This document shows, one piece after another, positions 51,250 through 60,291 of a stretch of 64,000 bases of DNA (the stretch's first letter is position 1; each line of letters starts with the position of its first letter). Under the pieces are notes generated by a model. That model was not told the origin of the DNA and did no database searches. It saw nothing but the letters and a program-made list of their open reading frames with translations. The stretch is from Planococcus halotolerans. Its GTDB lineage: Bacteria > Bacillota > Bacilli > Bacillales_A > Planococcaceae. The DNA is taken from positions 186,001 to 250,000 of the forward strand of contig NZ_QLZR01000001.1 of assembly GCF_003289955.1 (NCBI RefSeq), in the 5' to 3' direction. The translations under genes were made by a program, and so were the position numbers.

Positions 51250-52545
51250 CTATGCAGCAATCCGCTTTTCAAATGCTCGGAACATCACCAGATAAACAAC
51301 GCCGCTGAGCATTGCAACAATACCCAATATCCCGAAAGTCCAATTGAATCCGAACCAGGCAGTCATGGGAATTGCCACTGGTGCAATCATCCGTCCAATT
51401 GTATAGCGCATACTGGCCGCGGCAAAATACTGTCCACGCATTTCTTCCGGCGCCAGTTTCGAGATAAAGCTCTGCTGGATGCCGACAACCATCAATTCCG
51501 CGAGAGTGAAGATTCCCATAGCAATAACAAAGACCCAGAAAATAGAAGTAACCGGGAATAATAACATCGCCACACCATATAATATTGCGGAGGTGAAAAA
51601 CACCCATTTCTCCGGATATCGAGTCATCCAACGCGTGATGAACACTGTAAATAAAGCAACCAGCAATCCGTTTTCAGCCAGCAGGATACCGAAGGATGTT
51701 TCTCCCGTAACTTTCCAATCTATACTGAAAAATGAAGCGATGGTCTGGCTGTCGATCGTTTCCTTCAGGTAAACAGGAATCAGCAGATCCAGCTGCATGA
51801 AGGTCTGAGCCCCCAGTACGCCGGCAATAACAAACAGCAGGAATACCCGGTCTTTGAAAATAATGCCGTATTCCTTGAATTGTTTGGATACCGCGCCGAC
51901 CCAGCCGGTCGCTTCTTCCGTTGCCCATTTATCCAGCATTTTTTGCGATAGGGTCTCGTCTGTAAATAAACGGAGAACCAATCCAAGCAGCAGTGAAATA
52001 ACCGCAACAACCAGCAATAGCTCAAACCGGTAGGAAAAGAACAGTACAGCCCCGATCAGCGGTCCCACGACAACAGCGATATTCAACGTTGTATAGAATA
52101 TCGCAAAGACATCGCTCCGGTATTTTTCCGGAATGACGTCAGCTATCATTGCTTGGCTCGCCGGCCAGTACAGGGAACCGCCCATTCCGGCAATCGTGAA
52201 AGCGATAAAACCGATTTCCGGTGATTCCAGCCATGGTGAATTGGCGAGAGCGAAAAGCAGGAAGGCAAAGCCCTGCCCAATCGACGCGATGATCAGCATT
52301 CGCCTTCTCCCGTAGCGATCCGCCAGATAACCCCCGACCAGATTCGCTGCTACTGAAAAGACTTGTGAAATGACAAGCAACAAGCCTGCCATCCCTTTTC
52401 CGAATTCCTCGGCAAAATAGATTGCCAGGAACGGAAAAACCATCCAGTAACTCGTGTTCATGAAAAACTCGCCTACCAGGCGCACTTTTAAACTTCTGTT
52501 CCAATCTTTGATTTTCATCTTCATTTCCCCGCGTTCTTTACTCAT
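51250..52545 (-). CDS. Major facilitator superfamily transporter
   Basis: Twelve-helix transporter of 431 residues. The MFS loop between helices 2 and 3 is GGYLADRYGRRRM near 75, with a weaker second copy. Style of the multidrug/sugar exporter group DHA1. The start is uncertain: ATG at 52545 has a weak GGGG site, and ATG 24 nt downstream (MKMKIKDWN) has GGGGAA close by. It is 21 nt downstream of the helicase gene, so the two are co-transcribed. Substrate unknown. Confidence 0.85.
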   Translation of the reverse strand: MSKERGEMKMKIKDWNRSLKVRLVGEFFMNTSYWMVFPFLAIYFAEEFGKGMAGLLLVISQVFSVAANLVGGYLADRYGRRRMLIIASIGQGFAFLLFALANSPWLESPEIGFIAFTIAGMGGSLYWPASQAMIADVIPEKYRSDVFAIFYTTLNIAVVVGPLIGAVLFFSYRFELLLVVAVISLLLGLVLRLFTDETLSQKMLDKWATEEATGWVGAVSKQFKEYGIIFKDRVFLLFVIAGVLGAQTFMQLDLLIPVYLKETIDSQTIASFFSIDWKVTGETSFGILLAENGLLVALFTVFITRWMTRYPEKWVFFTSAILYGVAMLLFPVTSIFWVFVIAMGIFTLAELMVVGIQQSFISKLAPEEMRGQYFAAASMRYTIGRMIAPVAIPMTAWFGFNWTFGILGIVAMLSGVVYLVMFRAFEKRIAA

Positions 52546-52566
52546 GAACGCCCCGATGCGTCTTCC

Positions 52567-54696
52567 TTATCCGTTTATCAACTCCAACAACTTATAGCTG
52601 AGACAAATATCGATCATCAGGTCCTTTCTTTCTTTTGCAAATTGGATTGAAATACGTTCATGATCCCGCTCCACTATTTCTCCGATGCCGAAAACACGAT
52701 GGCGCACTGTTGCCCCCTCGACCAGAGATTCCTGGTCGCCTACAGCATTCGGATTATCGGGAACTTTCACTTTCACCGGTGTGGCAACCGCTTTACGCTT
52801 TGGAGCTGACAGCGCTTTTTCCGGCAGAACAATATCATTCACTTCGTCAATAAAACGGGAGCCGCTGCCATAGCTGATCAATTCCAGCTGTTTTTTTGCC
52901 CGCGTCATTCCAACATAAAAAAGGCGACGCGCTTCTTCCAGCGTATCCGGTTTTTCAGCATCTTCTTCTGTCGGAATGATTCCTTCCACCAGATCAAGCA
53001 TATACACCCGTTCAAACTCGAGTCCTTTAGCGCTATGGAACGTCGACAAGGTCAGCATCTCATCAGTTTTTTCCGCTTTCGCTTGCTGTGTCACCGCCTC
53101 CAATTCCTTCAGGCGCTTCGCAAATTCCATCATTGAAGAAAGAGGTTCGGCAATCTGCTCAAGTGTGACAAGGATTTGAGAAAGGTATTTCAGCCGCATG
53201 CCGAATTTTTCAGCCCGGCTTGCAAGCATCTGATCATAGCCAAGCTCTGCCCGGATAGTACGGATAACTTTCAAGGGTTTCATCGTACGCATGGCTTCAA
53301 ACCACTTTTTCTGTTCGGCGATTATTTTCAGCTGATAATCCTTCATCGTTACGTTTCGGGGAATTTCATCCAATGCATGCGTGCTTGCCGGTTTCATGCG
53401 GCTCAGAAAGCGCAATTGGCTTCCGGACCAGTAGGCGTTTGTCTTCGAAGCGATTTTTGAATAGATGTCGACACGTTCCGGTTTCAGGCTGAAACGCATG
53501 AAGTTGAGCATATCTTCCACAATCCAGTGGGAGAAAAAGCGGTTATCCGCATCTTTCATATAAAAAGGGATGCCCAGGCGGTCAAGTTCACTCATCAAGA
53601 GAGTGGAAGATGAATTATTGCGGTAAAGGATCGCCACATCACCGAAGTGGTCCAGTTGTGTGAGTTGCTTCATCAAATACTTCAACTGATCTTCTTCAGA
53701 AGACAGGCGCTTCAGAATTATGGGCGGTCCTTCCTCCTGTTTGGTGAACATGTTTTTGTCATGCCTTTTTTTATTGGCTTTGATGAAGAGGTTCGACGCA
53801 TTGACGATGGTTCCGGAAGACCGGTAATTCCGTTCCATTTTCATAATGTAAGCGTTCGGGTAAACGTCCTTGAATTTCAGCAGATACGTCGGTTCCGCAG
53901 CACGCCAGGTGTAAATCGACTGGTCGTCATCCGCCACCACACAAAGATTCTGGTGCCGTTCGACCAGTTTTTCCACAATCGAATGCTGGACCAGAGAAGT
54001 ATCCTGGCTTTCGTCAGTCATGACGTAATCCCATTTTTTCTGGTATTTGGACAAGATCGCCGCATCCTTCTCAAGCGCTTCGTTAGCCAAAGTCAGCATG
54101 TCATCAAAATCGACGAGGCGGGTATCATGGTTTTCCTTGAAAGCTTCGTAGGTTTTCAGAATTTCCACTGCTCCGGTAAAAGGCTCCTTTAAAGCCGACC
54201 ACCGTTCTCTTGGCAGCATCTTGTTTTTGACAAAACTGATGAAAGACATGAGCTCTTCCAATTGATCTTCTGTTGCAGGTTCGTCGTTTTCAGTCTGGTA
54301 CATTTCCTTCAGCAGGCGCTTTTTATGCAGTCCGTTTGTTTCATTGCCTTCGATCATCAGATAGCTGGAACCTGCCAGATACTCCCTGGTTATCCGGAAT
54401 GCGAGACTGTGGATGGTTGAAAAATCCACTGGTGCAAGTTCCGGAAAAAAGCGCTTGAATCGCTCGCGCATATCGTCCGCGGATGCTTTGCTGAACGTAA
54501 TCGCCTTGATCCGGTGGGGCGCAATGTTTTTTTCTTCAATCAAATAGCCTGTGCGCATGATCATAGTAGTGGTCTTGCCTGATCCCGGACAAGCAAGCAG
54601 AAGAAGCGGCCCTTCTGTCCGTTCCACCGCTTTCCGCTGGATCTTATTCAATTCTACGCCCAGCTGCTGCTTTTTCCGTTCAAAAAAATCAGTCAT
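52567..54696 (-). CDS. UvrD/PcrA-type DNA helicase (YjcD-like)
   Basis: Superfamily 1A helicase of 709 residues. Motif I ACPGSGKTTT near 35, Ia TFSKASA, motif II MTDESQDTS near 232, QSIYTWRAAEP (III), ERNYRSSGTIVN (IV), STFHSAKGLEFERV (V) near 550 and VGMTRAKKQL (VI). Motif II has DESQ in place of DEFQ/DEAQ. The C-terminal 55 residues form a Tudor-like domain (VRHRVFGIGEIVER) as in PcrA that contacts RNA polymerase. PcrA itself is usually about 740 residues and lies beside ligA, so this is the YjcD paralogue. ATG at 54696 after GGAGG. Confidence 0.9.
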   Translation of the reverse strand: MTDFFERKKQQLGVELNKIQRKAVERTEGPLLLLACPGSGKTTTMIMRTGYLIEEKNIAPHRIKAITFSKASADDMRERFKRFFPELAPVDFSTIHSLAFRITREYLAGSSYLMIEGNETNGLHKKRLLKEMYQTENDEPATEDQLEELMSFISFVKNKMLPRERWSALKEPFTGAVEILKTYEAFKENHDTRLVDFDDMLTLANEALEKDAAILSKYQKKWDYVMTDESQDTSLVQHSIVEKLVERHQNLCVVADDDQSIYTWRAAEPTYLLKFKDVYPNAYIMKMERNYRSSGTIVNASNLFIKANKKRHDKNMFTKQEEGPPIILKRLSSEEDQLKYLMKQLTQLDHFGDVAILYRNNSSSTLLMSELDRLGIPFYMKDADNRFFSHWIVEDMLNFMRFSLKPERVDIYSKIASKTNAYWSGSQLRFLSRMKPASTHALDEIPRNVTMKDYQLKIIAEQKKWFEAMRTMKPLKVIRTIRAELGYDQMLASRAEKFGMRLKYLSQILVTLEQIAEPLSSMMEFAKRLKELEAVTQQAKAEKTDEMLTLSTFHSAKGLEFERVYMLDLVEGIIPTEEDAEKPDTLEEARRLFYVGMTRAKKQLELISYGSGSRFIDEVNDIVLPEKALSAPKRKAVATPVKVKVPDNPNAVGDQESLVEGATVRHRVFGIGEIVERDHERISIQFAKERKDLMIDICLSYKLLELING

Positions 54697-54742
54697 ATTG
54701 TGTGCCTCCGAATTTTTTCAATACTGCTATTCTACCACAAAG

Positions 54743-54780
54743 GAAAAGCGGAAGTGCCTGTTCAGTCCTGACTTATATCC
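54743..54780 (+). repeat. Snapback repeat, copy J (deletion remnant)
   Basis: 38 nt: the 5' end of an element like copy I, joined directly to its late TTATATCC segment. The lost ~70 nt in copy I are flanked by TGAC at both ends, so the deletion is between short direct repeats. Confidence 0.75.
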
Positions 54781-54784
54781 AGAA

Positions 54785-54812
54785 AAAAAGGACCCGGATG
54801 AACGGATCCTCT
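54785..54812 (-). terminator. Terminator of the GSP17M fusion gene
   Basis: Stem AGGAcCCG / CGGaTCCT, then TTTTTTTCT on the minus strand. Confidence 0.7.
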
Positions 54813-54842
54813 CTAGCACTTCATCTAATATCTTTCCTCCGA

Positions 54843-55826
54843 TTAAATATCGGATTTTCTGTTGCGGTGCAAATCCCCATCTTTTTCCTCTGCATAATGA
54901 TGATCATCCAATTCCACTTTTTCTTCCCGTTCTGCAGCAGCAGGAGTTGCATTTTCCGACTGCTTTTTCCTGTTCTGAAGTTCTGTTTTCTCTTTTTCAC
55001 CCAATCTGAAGGAATCTCCTCCGACCTCATTGAAACGGGCTTCATAATCTTTATTTACATACAGCAGCAACTTGCCGTCTTCCACTTCTTTGTGATATGT
55101 TTCTGCTTCGTGTTCAGTAAGCTGCATGTTTTCAAAAGCCAACTCCATTTGGTTATTATCAGTCAGAAAAGAAGTGAAACGATCAAGCCAATCCCCTTCT
55201 TCAGCATGGGCATCTATATTCGTTTGTCCTTTTACCATAGATAACTGGCCGTCTTTTTTAGCCATTATATACATATCGCTTTCGGAATAGCCTTCGTCCT
55301 TCAGCTTTTCAACCTGCTGCATCAATTCATCTTCAGTCTCATAAGTTTCAATAAAGCGCTTATCCATTATCATCACTCCTTGAAGCTGAATTTCATTCGA
55401 TGTTTCATAATGACTGCTGTCGATACTTATCCTATCTTCTTCATCATTCCAATAACTTGGCAGGGCAGGATTCCTGTCGTTTTCAAACTCTTCCGCATGC
55501 ACTCTATTGTTTTCACTGTAGAAAAATAATATTTCCCCTTCTGAAAGATGTTGATAAAGATCAGCAATTTCCTTAGCCTTAACTTCATCTTCATTAATAC
55601 AAGAAAAGACATATCTGCTTCTGATGAACATGCCAAAACGTCCCATGCCTCTTCCTTCCGCTGCATGGTACGCGACATTGGTACGTGTACGGATTTTCGT
55701 TAACTGTTCACTCGACCGCGCAAGCACGCACATATCGGATTCAGCATATCCCAATGCTTTCAGCTCTTCGATTTTGCGGAGCACTTCCCGCTCATCTTCG
55801 TAGCTCTCGATGAAATGACGATCCAT
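54843..55826 (-). CDS. Double GSP17M/YflT stress protein (fusion of two tandem copies)
   Basis: Protein of 327 residues with two YflT domains in tandem. Copy 1 begins MDRHFIESYEDEREVLRKIE, copy 2 (from about residue 154) begins MDKRFIETYETEDELMQQVE; both continue GYAESDM/GYSESDM and a T-N-(V/I)-x-(Y/A)-H/A string. The second copy keeps its own start ATG at 55367 behind a good AAGGAG site read in frame as QGV, so it may also be made alone (174 residues). The C-terminal tail is charged. Strong sigma-B promoter 34-58 nt upstream. ATG at 55826 after GGAG. Confidence 0.82.
   Translation of the reverse strand: MDRHFIESYEDEREVLRKIEELKALGYAESDMCVLARSSEQLTKIRTRTNVAYHAAEGRGMGRFGMFIRSRYVFSCINEDEVKAKEIADLYQHLSEGEILFFYSENNRVHAEEFENDRNPALPSYWNDEEDRISIDSSHYETSNEIQLQGVMIMDKRFIETYETEDELMQQVEKLKDEGYSESDMYIMAKKDGQLSMVKGQTNIDAHAEEGDWLDRFTSFLTDNNQMELAFENMQLTEHEAETYHKEVEDGKLLLYVNKDYEARFNEVGGDSFRLGEKEKTELQNRKKQSENATPAAAEREEKVELDDHHYAEEKDGDLHRNRKSDI
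55375..55381 (-). promoter_or_regulatory. Internal ribosome-binding site
   Basis: AAGGAGT on the minus strand, 8 nt before the in-frame ATG at 55367, inside the double GSP17M gene. It looks like the former Shine-Dalgarno of a separate second gene. Confidence 0.7.
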
Positions 55827-55859
55827 CTTTTCCACTCCACTCTATAGGGCTGCTCTAGT

Positions 55860-55884
55860 TTACCCCGAGCTGAAAACTGCAAAC
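55860..55884 (-). promoter_or_regulatory. Sigma-B promoter of the double GSP17M gene
   Basis: GTTTGC, 13 nt, GGGTAA on the minus strand. Confidence 0.75.
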
Positions 55885-55890
55885 GCGCTG

Positions 55891-56091
55891 CTACTTCGTC
55901 TCCAGAATTTCACAGACACGGCCGACCTGGCCGTCTTCGAGACGGACTTTAATGCCGTGCGGATGTGTCGCTGAGTTGGTTAAAAGGTCTTTGACAACTC
56001 CACTCGTCTTTTTGCCGCTCCGCTGGTCTTGCTTCAGAATTACATTCACTGCCATGCCCGGTTTAATATCGTTTCTTTTCTTTCCGTCCAT
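55891..56091 (-). CDS. ywbE: YwbE-family protein (DUF2196)
   Basis: Protein of 66 residues matching the YwbE family: MDGKKRNDIKPGMAVNVILK, then DQRSGKKTSGVVKDLLTNS and the ending GRVCEIL. The fold is a small beta barrel with many basic residues; the function is unknown, but RNA binding is often suggested. ATG at 56091 after AAAGGCG; the frame extending to 56409 is a shadow. The sigma-B promoter of the next gene begins inside its last codons on the same strand region. Confidence 0.88.
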   Translation of the reverse strand: MDGKKRNDIKPGMAVNVILKQDQRSGKKTSGVVKDLLTNSATHPHGIKVRLEDGQVGRVCEILETK

Positions 56092-56144
56092 AAAAATCAC
56101 GCCTTTCTTTTCTCTATCATACTCTTTTATCCTGAAAATGAAAA

Positions 56145-56165
56145 AAGGCGGGAATCTCCCGCCTC
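56145..56165 (-). terminator. Terminator of the disordered-protein gene
   Basis: Stem GGCGGGA / TCCCGCC with ATC loop, then TTTTTTC on the minus strand. Confidence 0.8.
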
Positions 56166-56173
56166 CTGAATCA

Positions 56174-56767
56174 TCATTTCCGTTCATTATCCTCATTCCG
56201 CCGCGTGCGGTCTGCAGCGTTTTGGGACAGATGCTCGGTAGAATCGGACATGCTTCTATCAGCATCCGGCACATCGTTGATTGCCGGGTCTGCCGCCGGA
56301 ACATCGGATTCCGCCTGGTCGTTTGCCGGGAGGCCTTCATCAGAAACATCAATACCGGCAAGGTCATCCACGACTGAATCTGTTGTACGTACATTTTCTG
56401 TTCCTTCATCCGTTTTTACCGGTCCTGCATCTGCAGCATTCGGGTCGTTCGCAGGCACGTCATCAATCTGTTTATCCATCATCGGGGTGTCTCCCCGATT
56501 CCGTCCGGTTTCTGCCTGGTCCGTCAAATTATCGCCCGGGGCGGCCAAATCATCTGTTCGCTGCCCGGTATAGATGCCGCTGCCTGTTTCTCCATCTCCC
56601 GTACTCAGATTCCCATCGGGATCCATACGGAATGGACTGTCCTTTTCGTTTCTTTCAGCTGGCTTTTTCTGCTTCTCCTGGGTATTCTCTTTTGGATCGC
56701 CGTAGGCTGCGCCCGAATTAAATCCCCGTTCCTGTGCATCATTGTTATTGTTCTTTTTATCAGCCAT
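56174..56767 (-). CDS. Disordered acidic protein, 197 residues
   Basis: No named family recognised. The whole product is low in hydrophobic residues and rich in Asp, Asn, Glu, Pro and Gly, with near-repeats such as DDVPANDPNAADAG, SDVPAADPAINDVPDADRS and LPANDQ. It begins MADKKNNNNDAQERGFNSGA. Likely intrinsically disordered, like dehydrin-style stress proteins, which fits its position between two GSP17M genes. ATG at 56767 after GGAGGAG; no clear sigma-B promoter of its own was seen. Confidence 0.72.
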   Translation of the reverse strand: MADKKNNNNDAQERGFNSGAAYGDPKENTQEKQKKPAERNEKDSPFRMDPDGNLSTGDGETGSGIYTGQRTDDLAAPGDNLTDQAETGRNRGDTPMMDKQIDDVPANDPNAADAGPVKTDEGTENVRTTDSVVDDLAGIDVSDEGLPANDQAESDVPAADPAINDVPDADRSMSDSTEHLSQNAADRTRRNEDNERK

Positions 56768-56852
56768 CTTTTACTCCTCCAAACCTGTTTCAGGCAGAAA
56801 TAAAATCCTGCACAATTATTTGACCAAATCGAGCATATTCAATGACTAAAAG

Positions 56853-56879
56853 AAAAAGACGGAGGGTCTCCGTCTTTTC
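56853..56879 (-). terminator. Terminator of the GSP17M-YsnF gene
   Basis: Stem AAAAGACGGAG / CTCCGTCTTTT with GGT loop. Confidence 0.87.
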
Positions 56880-56896
56880 TTGTCAGGTGTTAATTA

Positions 56897-58084
56897 TTAG
56901 AAGCGGTCACGGTTGTCCCGGTCACGACTTCTTTCTTCATCCGTCAGATTAACGTCTTCGTCAATATCAGCTTCCTCACGGCGAACCGTATCGCGTACAG
57001 TTTCCGTGTCTTCCACTTTGCGTTTGCCGACGACAATCTCTTCGCTGACTACGTCGTTTTTGGAAACATTCACCCGCTCTTCAGAGACAGGAATGTTGAT
57101 GTTGTCGTTTTCGTTGAATCCTGTGTCACGCGCATCCGTTGATTTTTCGTCAACCGGGCGGCGTTCCACATAAACTTCTTCCCGTTCGACCGGAACATCG
57201 ACTGAACGTTCTTCCTCCACTACATGCTTATCTACATTCACTTCGCCGGTTTTAACTTGCTCTTTATCCACATGCAGGCGCTCTTCATGTAAACGAAGCT
57301 TTTCTTCGTCCGTATGGCCGCGGCCTAAAGTTGTATCGTTGTCCGTGCGGTCGCGGCCAGAGTCCCGGTCCCGATCACGGTCGGCATCAGAATAATTGGT
57401 TCCTGTTGTCGGAGAACCGAGGCCGAATCCTGTGCCACTGTCATGGCCGACGCCGGCGGTCTCATCATCTCTGATGGAACGGTCCATCGACTCGCCATCA
57501 CCAAGTGCATTGTCTCTTCTGCTATTATAATAAACATCATTTTCATCATTAGTATCCACCGTCAGTCCATCGCGGGCCACTGTGCCGGATTCAACATAGC
57601 CCGGTTTTGTGCTGTCCGTTACATCAGAGCGGTTTGTATTGTATGCTGTTCCACTGCTGCCCGCTACTCCGGCAGCGCCCGTCGATCCCGTCGCAGCATC
57701 TGTCGGTTCTCCGTATGCCTGATTGTCATAAGGTGCTTTCCCTTCGTAGTTGGCACCAAATTCACGGTCTACGAATAAAAGGATTTTGCCATTTTGGACT
57801 TCGTTGTAATAACGGTCTGCTTCATCTTTATCAATATCCAATCCCGAGAATGCTTCACGGGTGGAATCATCTCCTGACAGGAAACCCATGAATTTGTCCA
57901 TCCAATTGCCTTCCGACGATTTATAATCGACATCGGTACGACCTCGAACCATTGAAATCTGATCTTTATCGCGTGCCATTACAAACATGTCATCTTCTTT
58001 TGAACCTGTTGCTTTAAGTTCTTCAATCTTTTGCAGAACTTCTGATTCTGTGTCGAAAGTACCCATAAATTTATTGTTGGCCAT
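56897..58084 (-). CDS. GSP17M-YsnF fusion stress protein
   Basis: Protein of 395 residues with a YflT/GSP17M domain (about 1-115) and a C-terminal YsnF/AvaK domain (DUF2382, about 255-385). The latter shows LRLHEERLHVDKEQVKTGEV and VPVEREEVYVERRPVD. A ~130-residue Ser/Thr/Gly/Asp-rich linker with DRDRDRDSGRDR separates them. In B. subtilis YsnF and YflT are separate sigma-B genes; here they are one. ATG at 58084 after GGAGG; sigma-B promoter 56-80 nt upstream. Function unknown. Confidence 0.85.
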   Translation of the reverse strand: MANNKFMGTFDTESEVLQKIEELKATGSKEDDMFVMARDKDQISMVRGRTDVDYKSSEGNWMDKFMGFLSGDDSTREAFSGLDIDKDEADRYYNEVQNGKILLFVDREFGANYEGKAPYDNQAYGEPTDAATGSTGAAGVAGSSGTAYNTNRSDVTDSTKPGYVESGTVARDGLTVDTNDENDVYYNSRRDNALGDGESMDRSIRDDETAGVGHDSGTGFGLGSPTTGTNYSDADRDRDRDSGRDRTDNDTTLGRGHTDEEKLRLHEERLHVDKEQVKTGEVNVDKHVVEEERSVDVPVEREEVYVERRPVDEKSTDARDTGFNENDNINIPVSEERVNVSKNDVVSEEIVVGKRKVEDTETVRDTVRREEADIDEDVNLTDEERSRDRDNRDRF

Positions 58085-58139
58085 CTTCTATTCCTCCAAT
58101 TTTTATGTTTCTGCTGATAAGATGTATCTACTGTTAGAT

Positions 58140-58164
58140 TTACCCGTATGCCACATCCTGAAAC
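58140..58164 (-). promoter_or_regulatory. Sigma-B promoter of the GSP17M-YsnF gene
   Basis: GTTTCA, 13 nt, GGGTAA on the minus strand. Confidence 0.78.
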
Positions 58165-58207
58165 CTCTCCATACTTCAATAATACTTTCGACTTAATTTT
58201 AAGCTGT

Positions 58208-60256
58208 TTAGCCAACATTCCGCTTCCAGTGCCTGTGCTCTCTGATTGCTTCTAAAAATGCATCGGTGAACATTCCCATATCGTCTCCTGTAATTACACC
58301 CGGCTGTTTTCTCATCTCCGAATTGTGCAGCCATTTCTTCCCTTCATGGGTGGCACCAACAGGTTTATAATGGTCGAATGCTTCGGCGATATACCGAGCT
58401 CCTTCTTTTGCGAATTTCTTATTGATGATGGGTCCTCCAACTGCATAAATCGCATCATACAATACGGGATCAGTCGTCGAAAAAGTTTCGTCCACTTTCA
58501 TTTCAGTTCCATCTGACCCTTTCAAAATCCCTTGCATTTCACTGATGATCTCGTGTTTGACTCCTTTTTCCTTAAACGAATCCAGCACTTGCTTCAAATC
58601 TTCACCATTAAAATCCGGTGCCAGCAAAATTCCCACTTTTCGTGTCATCGGTGTTTTAATGGTGTTTTCCTGGCTCAATGCCGGCGAAGTTTTCTCCGGT
58701 ATTGATACTCCGCTCATTGGAGCTTCCACTCCGATATTTTTAGCGATTTGCTGGCTCATCTTCAAATCTGCGTTGGCAAACATATCAACCACTTGTTTCC
58801 TGATGGATATTTCTTTGCATTTTCCAAGTTCAAAACTGAAAGCTTCAATAATATGTTTTTTTTCAGGATCCGACATGCTGTTCCAGAACATCGCCGCCTG
58901 GGTAAAATGATCATCGAAGCTCTCGCTCCGCGCACGGATTTTGCGTCCTTCCACTTTTTCCTGGTAATGGCTGAATCCCCCGTCGGCCTCACTGGTCGGA
59001 GAAGGTGTATTACCCGCCAATGAATTATTATGATAGGAAACTTGGCCTTTATTGATCGTCATCCGGTTATAGCCATCCCGCTGGTTATTATGGAAAGGGC
59101 ATACCGGCCGATTTATCGGAATTTCATGGAAGTTTGGTCCCCCGAGCCGTATTAGCTGGGTATCTGTATAGGAAAATAACCGTCCCTGCAATAAAGGGTC
59201 ATTGGAAAAGTCGATGCCTGGAACTACATGGCCAGGATGAAATGCAACCTGCTCGGTTTCAGCAAATACATTGTCCACATTACGGTTCAACGTCATCTTC
59301 CCAATCATTTGGATGGGAACTTCTTCCTGCGGCCAAATCTTCGTAGCATCCAAAAGATCGAAATCGAACTTATGCTCATCCTCTTCCGCTATTATTTGCA
59401 CACCAAGTTCAAATTCCGGATAATCTCCTTTTTCAATCGCTTCATACAAATCTTTGCGATTGAAATCGGGATCCTTCCCTGCGATTTTCTGCGCCTCATC
59501 CCATACAAGTGAATGCACACCCAGCGTGGATTTCCAATTAAATTTGACTAAATGGGCTTTTCCTTCCTCGTTAATGAAACGGAACGCATGCACACCAAAA
59601 CCGTCCATCATGCGGAAGCTTCGCGGTACTGCCCTGTCCGACATGAGCCACATCACCATATGTGCAGACTCTTGGTTATTCGCTACAAAATCCCAGAATG
59701 TATCATGTGCTCCTGAAGCCTGAGGCATTTCATTATGCGGTTCAGGTTTAATGGAATGTACCAAATCCGGAAACTTGATGGCATCCTGAATAAAGAAAAC
59801 GGGAATGTTGTTTGCCACTAGATCATAGTTTCCTTCTTCGGTGTAGAATTTCGTAGCAAATCCCCTTGCGTCACGAACAGTTTCAGCAGAACCCCGGAAT
59901 CCAACGACAGTGGAAAATCTGACAAATACCGGAGTTTTCTTCCCTTTTTCAGACAAAAATTTCGCCTTGGTCAAATGAGATTGGGACTCGTAAACTTCAA
60001 ACTCCCCATGTGCAGCATATCCTCTGGCGTGGACCACCCGTTCCGGTATGCGCTCATGATCGAAATGCGTCATCTTTTCGCGGAAATGAAAATCTTCCAT
60101 TAACGTTGGGCCTCTGACTCCTGCTTTTAAGGAGTGCTCATCATCCGATACTTTCAGCCCTTGGTTCGTCGTTAAATCCTTTCCTGAATCATCCGTTCTA
60201 AACTCTTCCAACTGCCTGTTTTTCGAGTTTTCGTCAAACGCAGGTTTTCTCTTCAT
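58208..60256 (-). CDS. katE: Large-subunit catalase (clade 2, HPII/KatE type)
   Basis: Heme catalase of 682 residues, breaking down hydrogen peroxide. The active-site His is in RVVHARGYAAHG near 75, the heme pocket Asn in DLVANNIPVFF near 148, and the proximal Tyr in LFSYTDTQ near 362. The extra C-terminal ~150 residues (KVGILLAPDFNGEDL onward) form the flavodoxin-like/DJ-1-like domain found only in large catalases. ATG at 60256 after AGGAGAGG. A sigma-B promoter with a consensus -10 lies upstream, as for B. subtilis katE. Confidence 0.95.
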   Translation of the reverse strand: MKRKPAFDENSKNRQLEEFRTDDSGKDLTTNQGLKVSDDEHSLKAGVRGPTLMEDFHFREKMTHFDHERIPERVVHARGYAAHGEFEVYESQSHLTKAKFLSEKGKKTPVFVRFSTVVGFRGSAETVRDARGFATKFYTEEGNYDLVANNIPVFFIQDAIKFPDLVHSIKPEPHNEMPQASGAHDTFWDFVANNQESAHMVMWLMSDRAVPRSFRMMDGFGVHAFRFINEEGKAHLVKFNWKSTLGVHSLVWDEAQKIAGKDPDFNRKDLYEAIEKGDYPEFELGVQIIAEEDEHKFDFDLLDATKIWPQEEVPIQMIGKMTLNRNVDNVFAETEQVAFHPGHVVPGIDFSNDPLLQGRLFSYTDTQLIRLGGPNFHEIPINRPVCPFHNNQRDGYNRMTINKGQVSYHNNSLAGNTPSPTSEADGGFSHYQEKVEGRKIRARSESFDDHFTQAAMFWNSMSDPEKKHIIEAFSFELGKCKEISIRKQVVDMFANADLKMSQQIAKNIGVEAPMSGVSIPEKTSPALSQENTIKTPMTRKVGILLAPDFNGEDLKQVLDSFKEKGVKHEIISEMQGILKGSDGTEMKVDETFSTTDPVLYDAIYAVGGPIINKKFAKEGARYIAEAFDHYKPVGATHEGKKWLHNSEMRKQPGVITGDDMGMFTDAFLEAIREHRHWKRNVG

Positions 60257-60291
60257 TTTCCCTCTCCTTTTGGTTTAGTAGTAGTTTTAAA

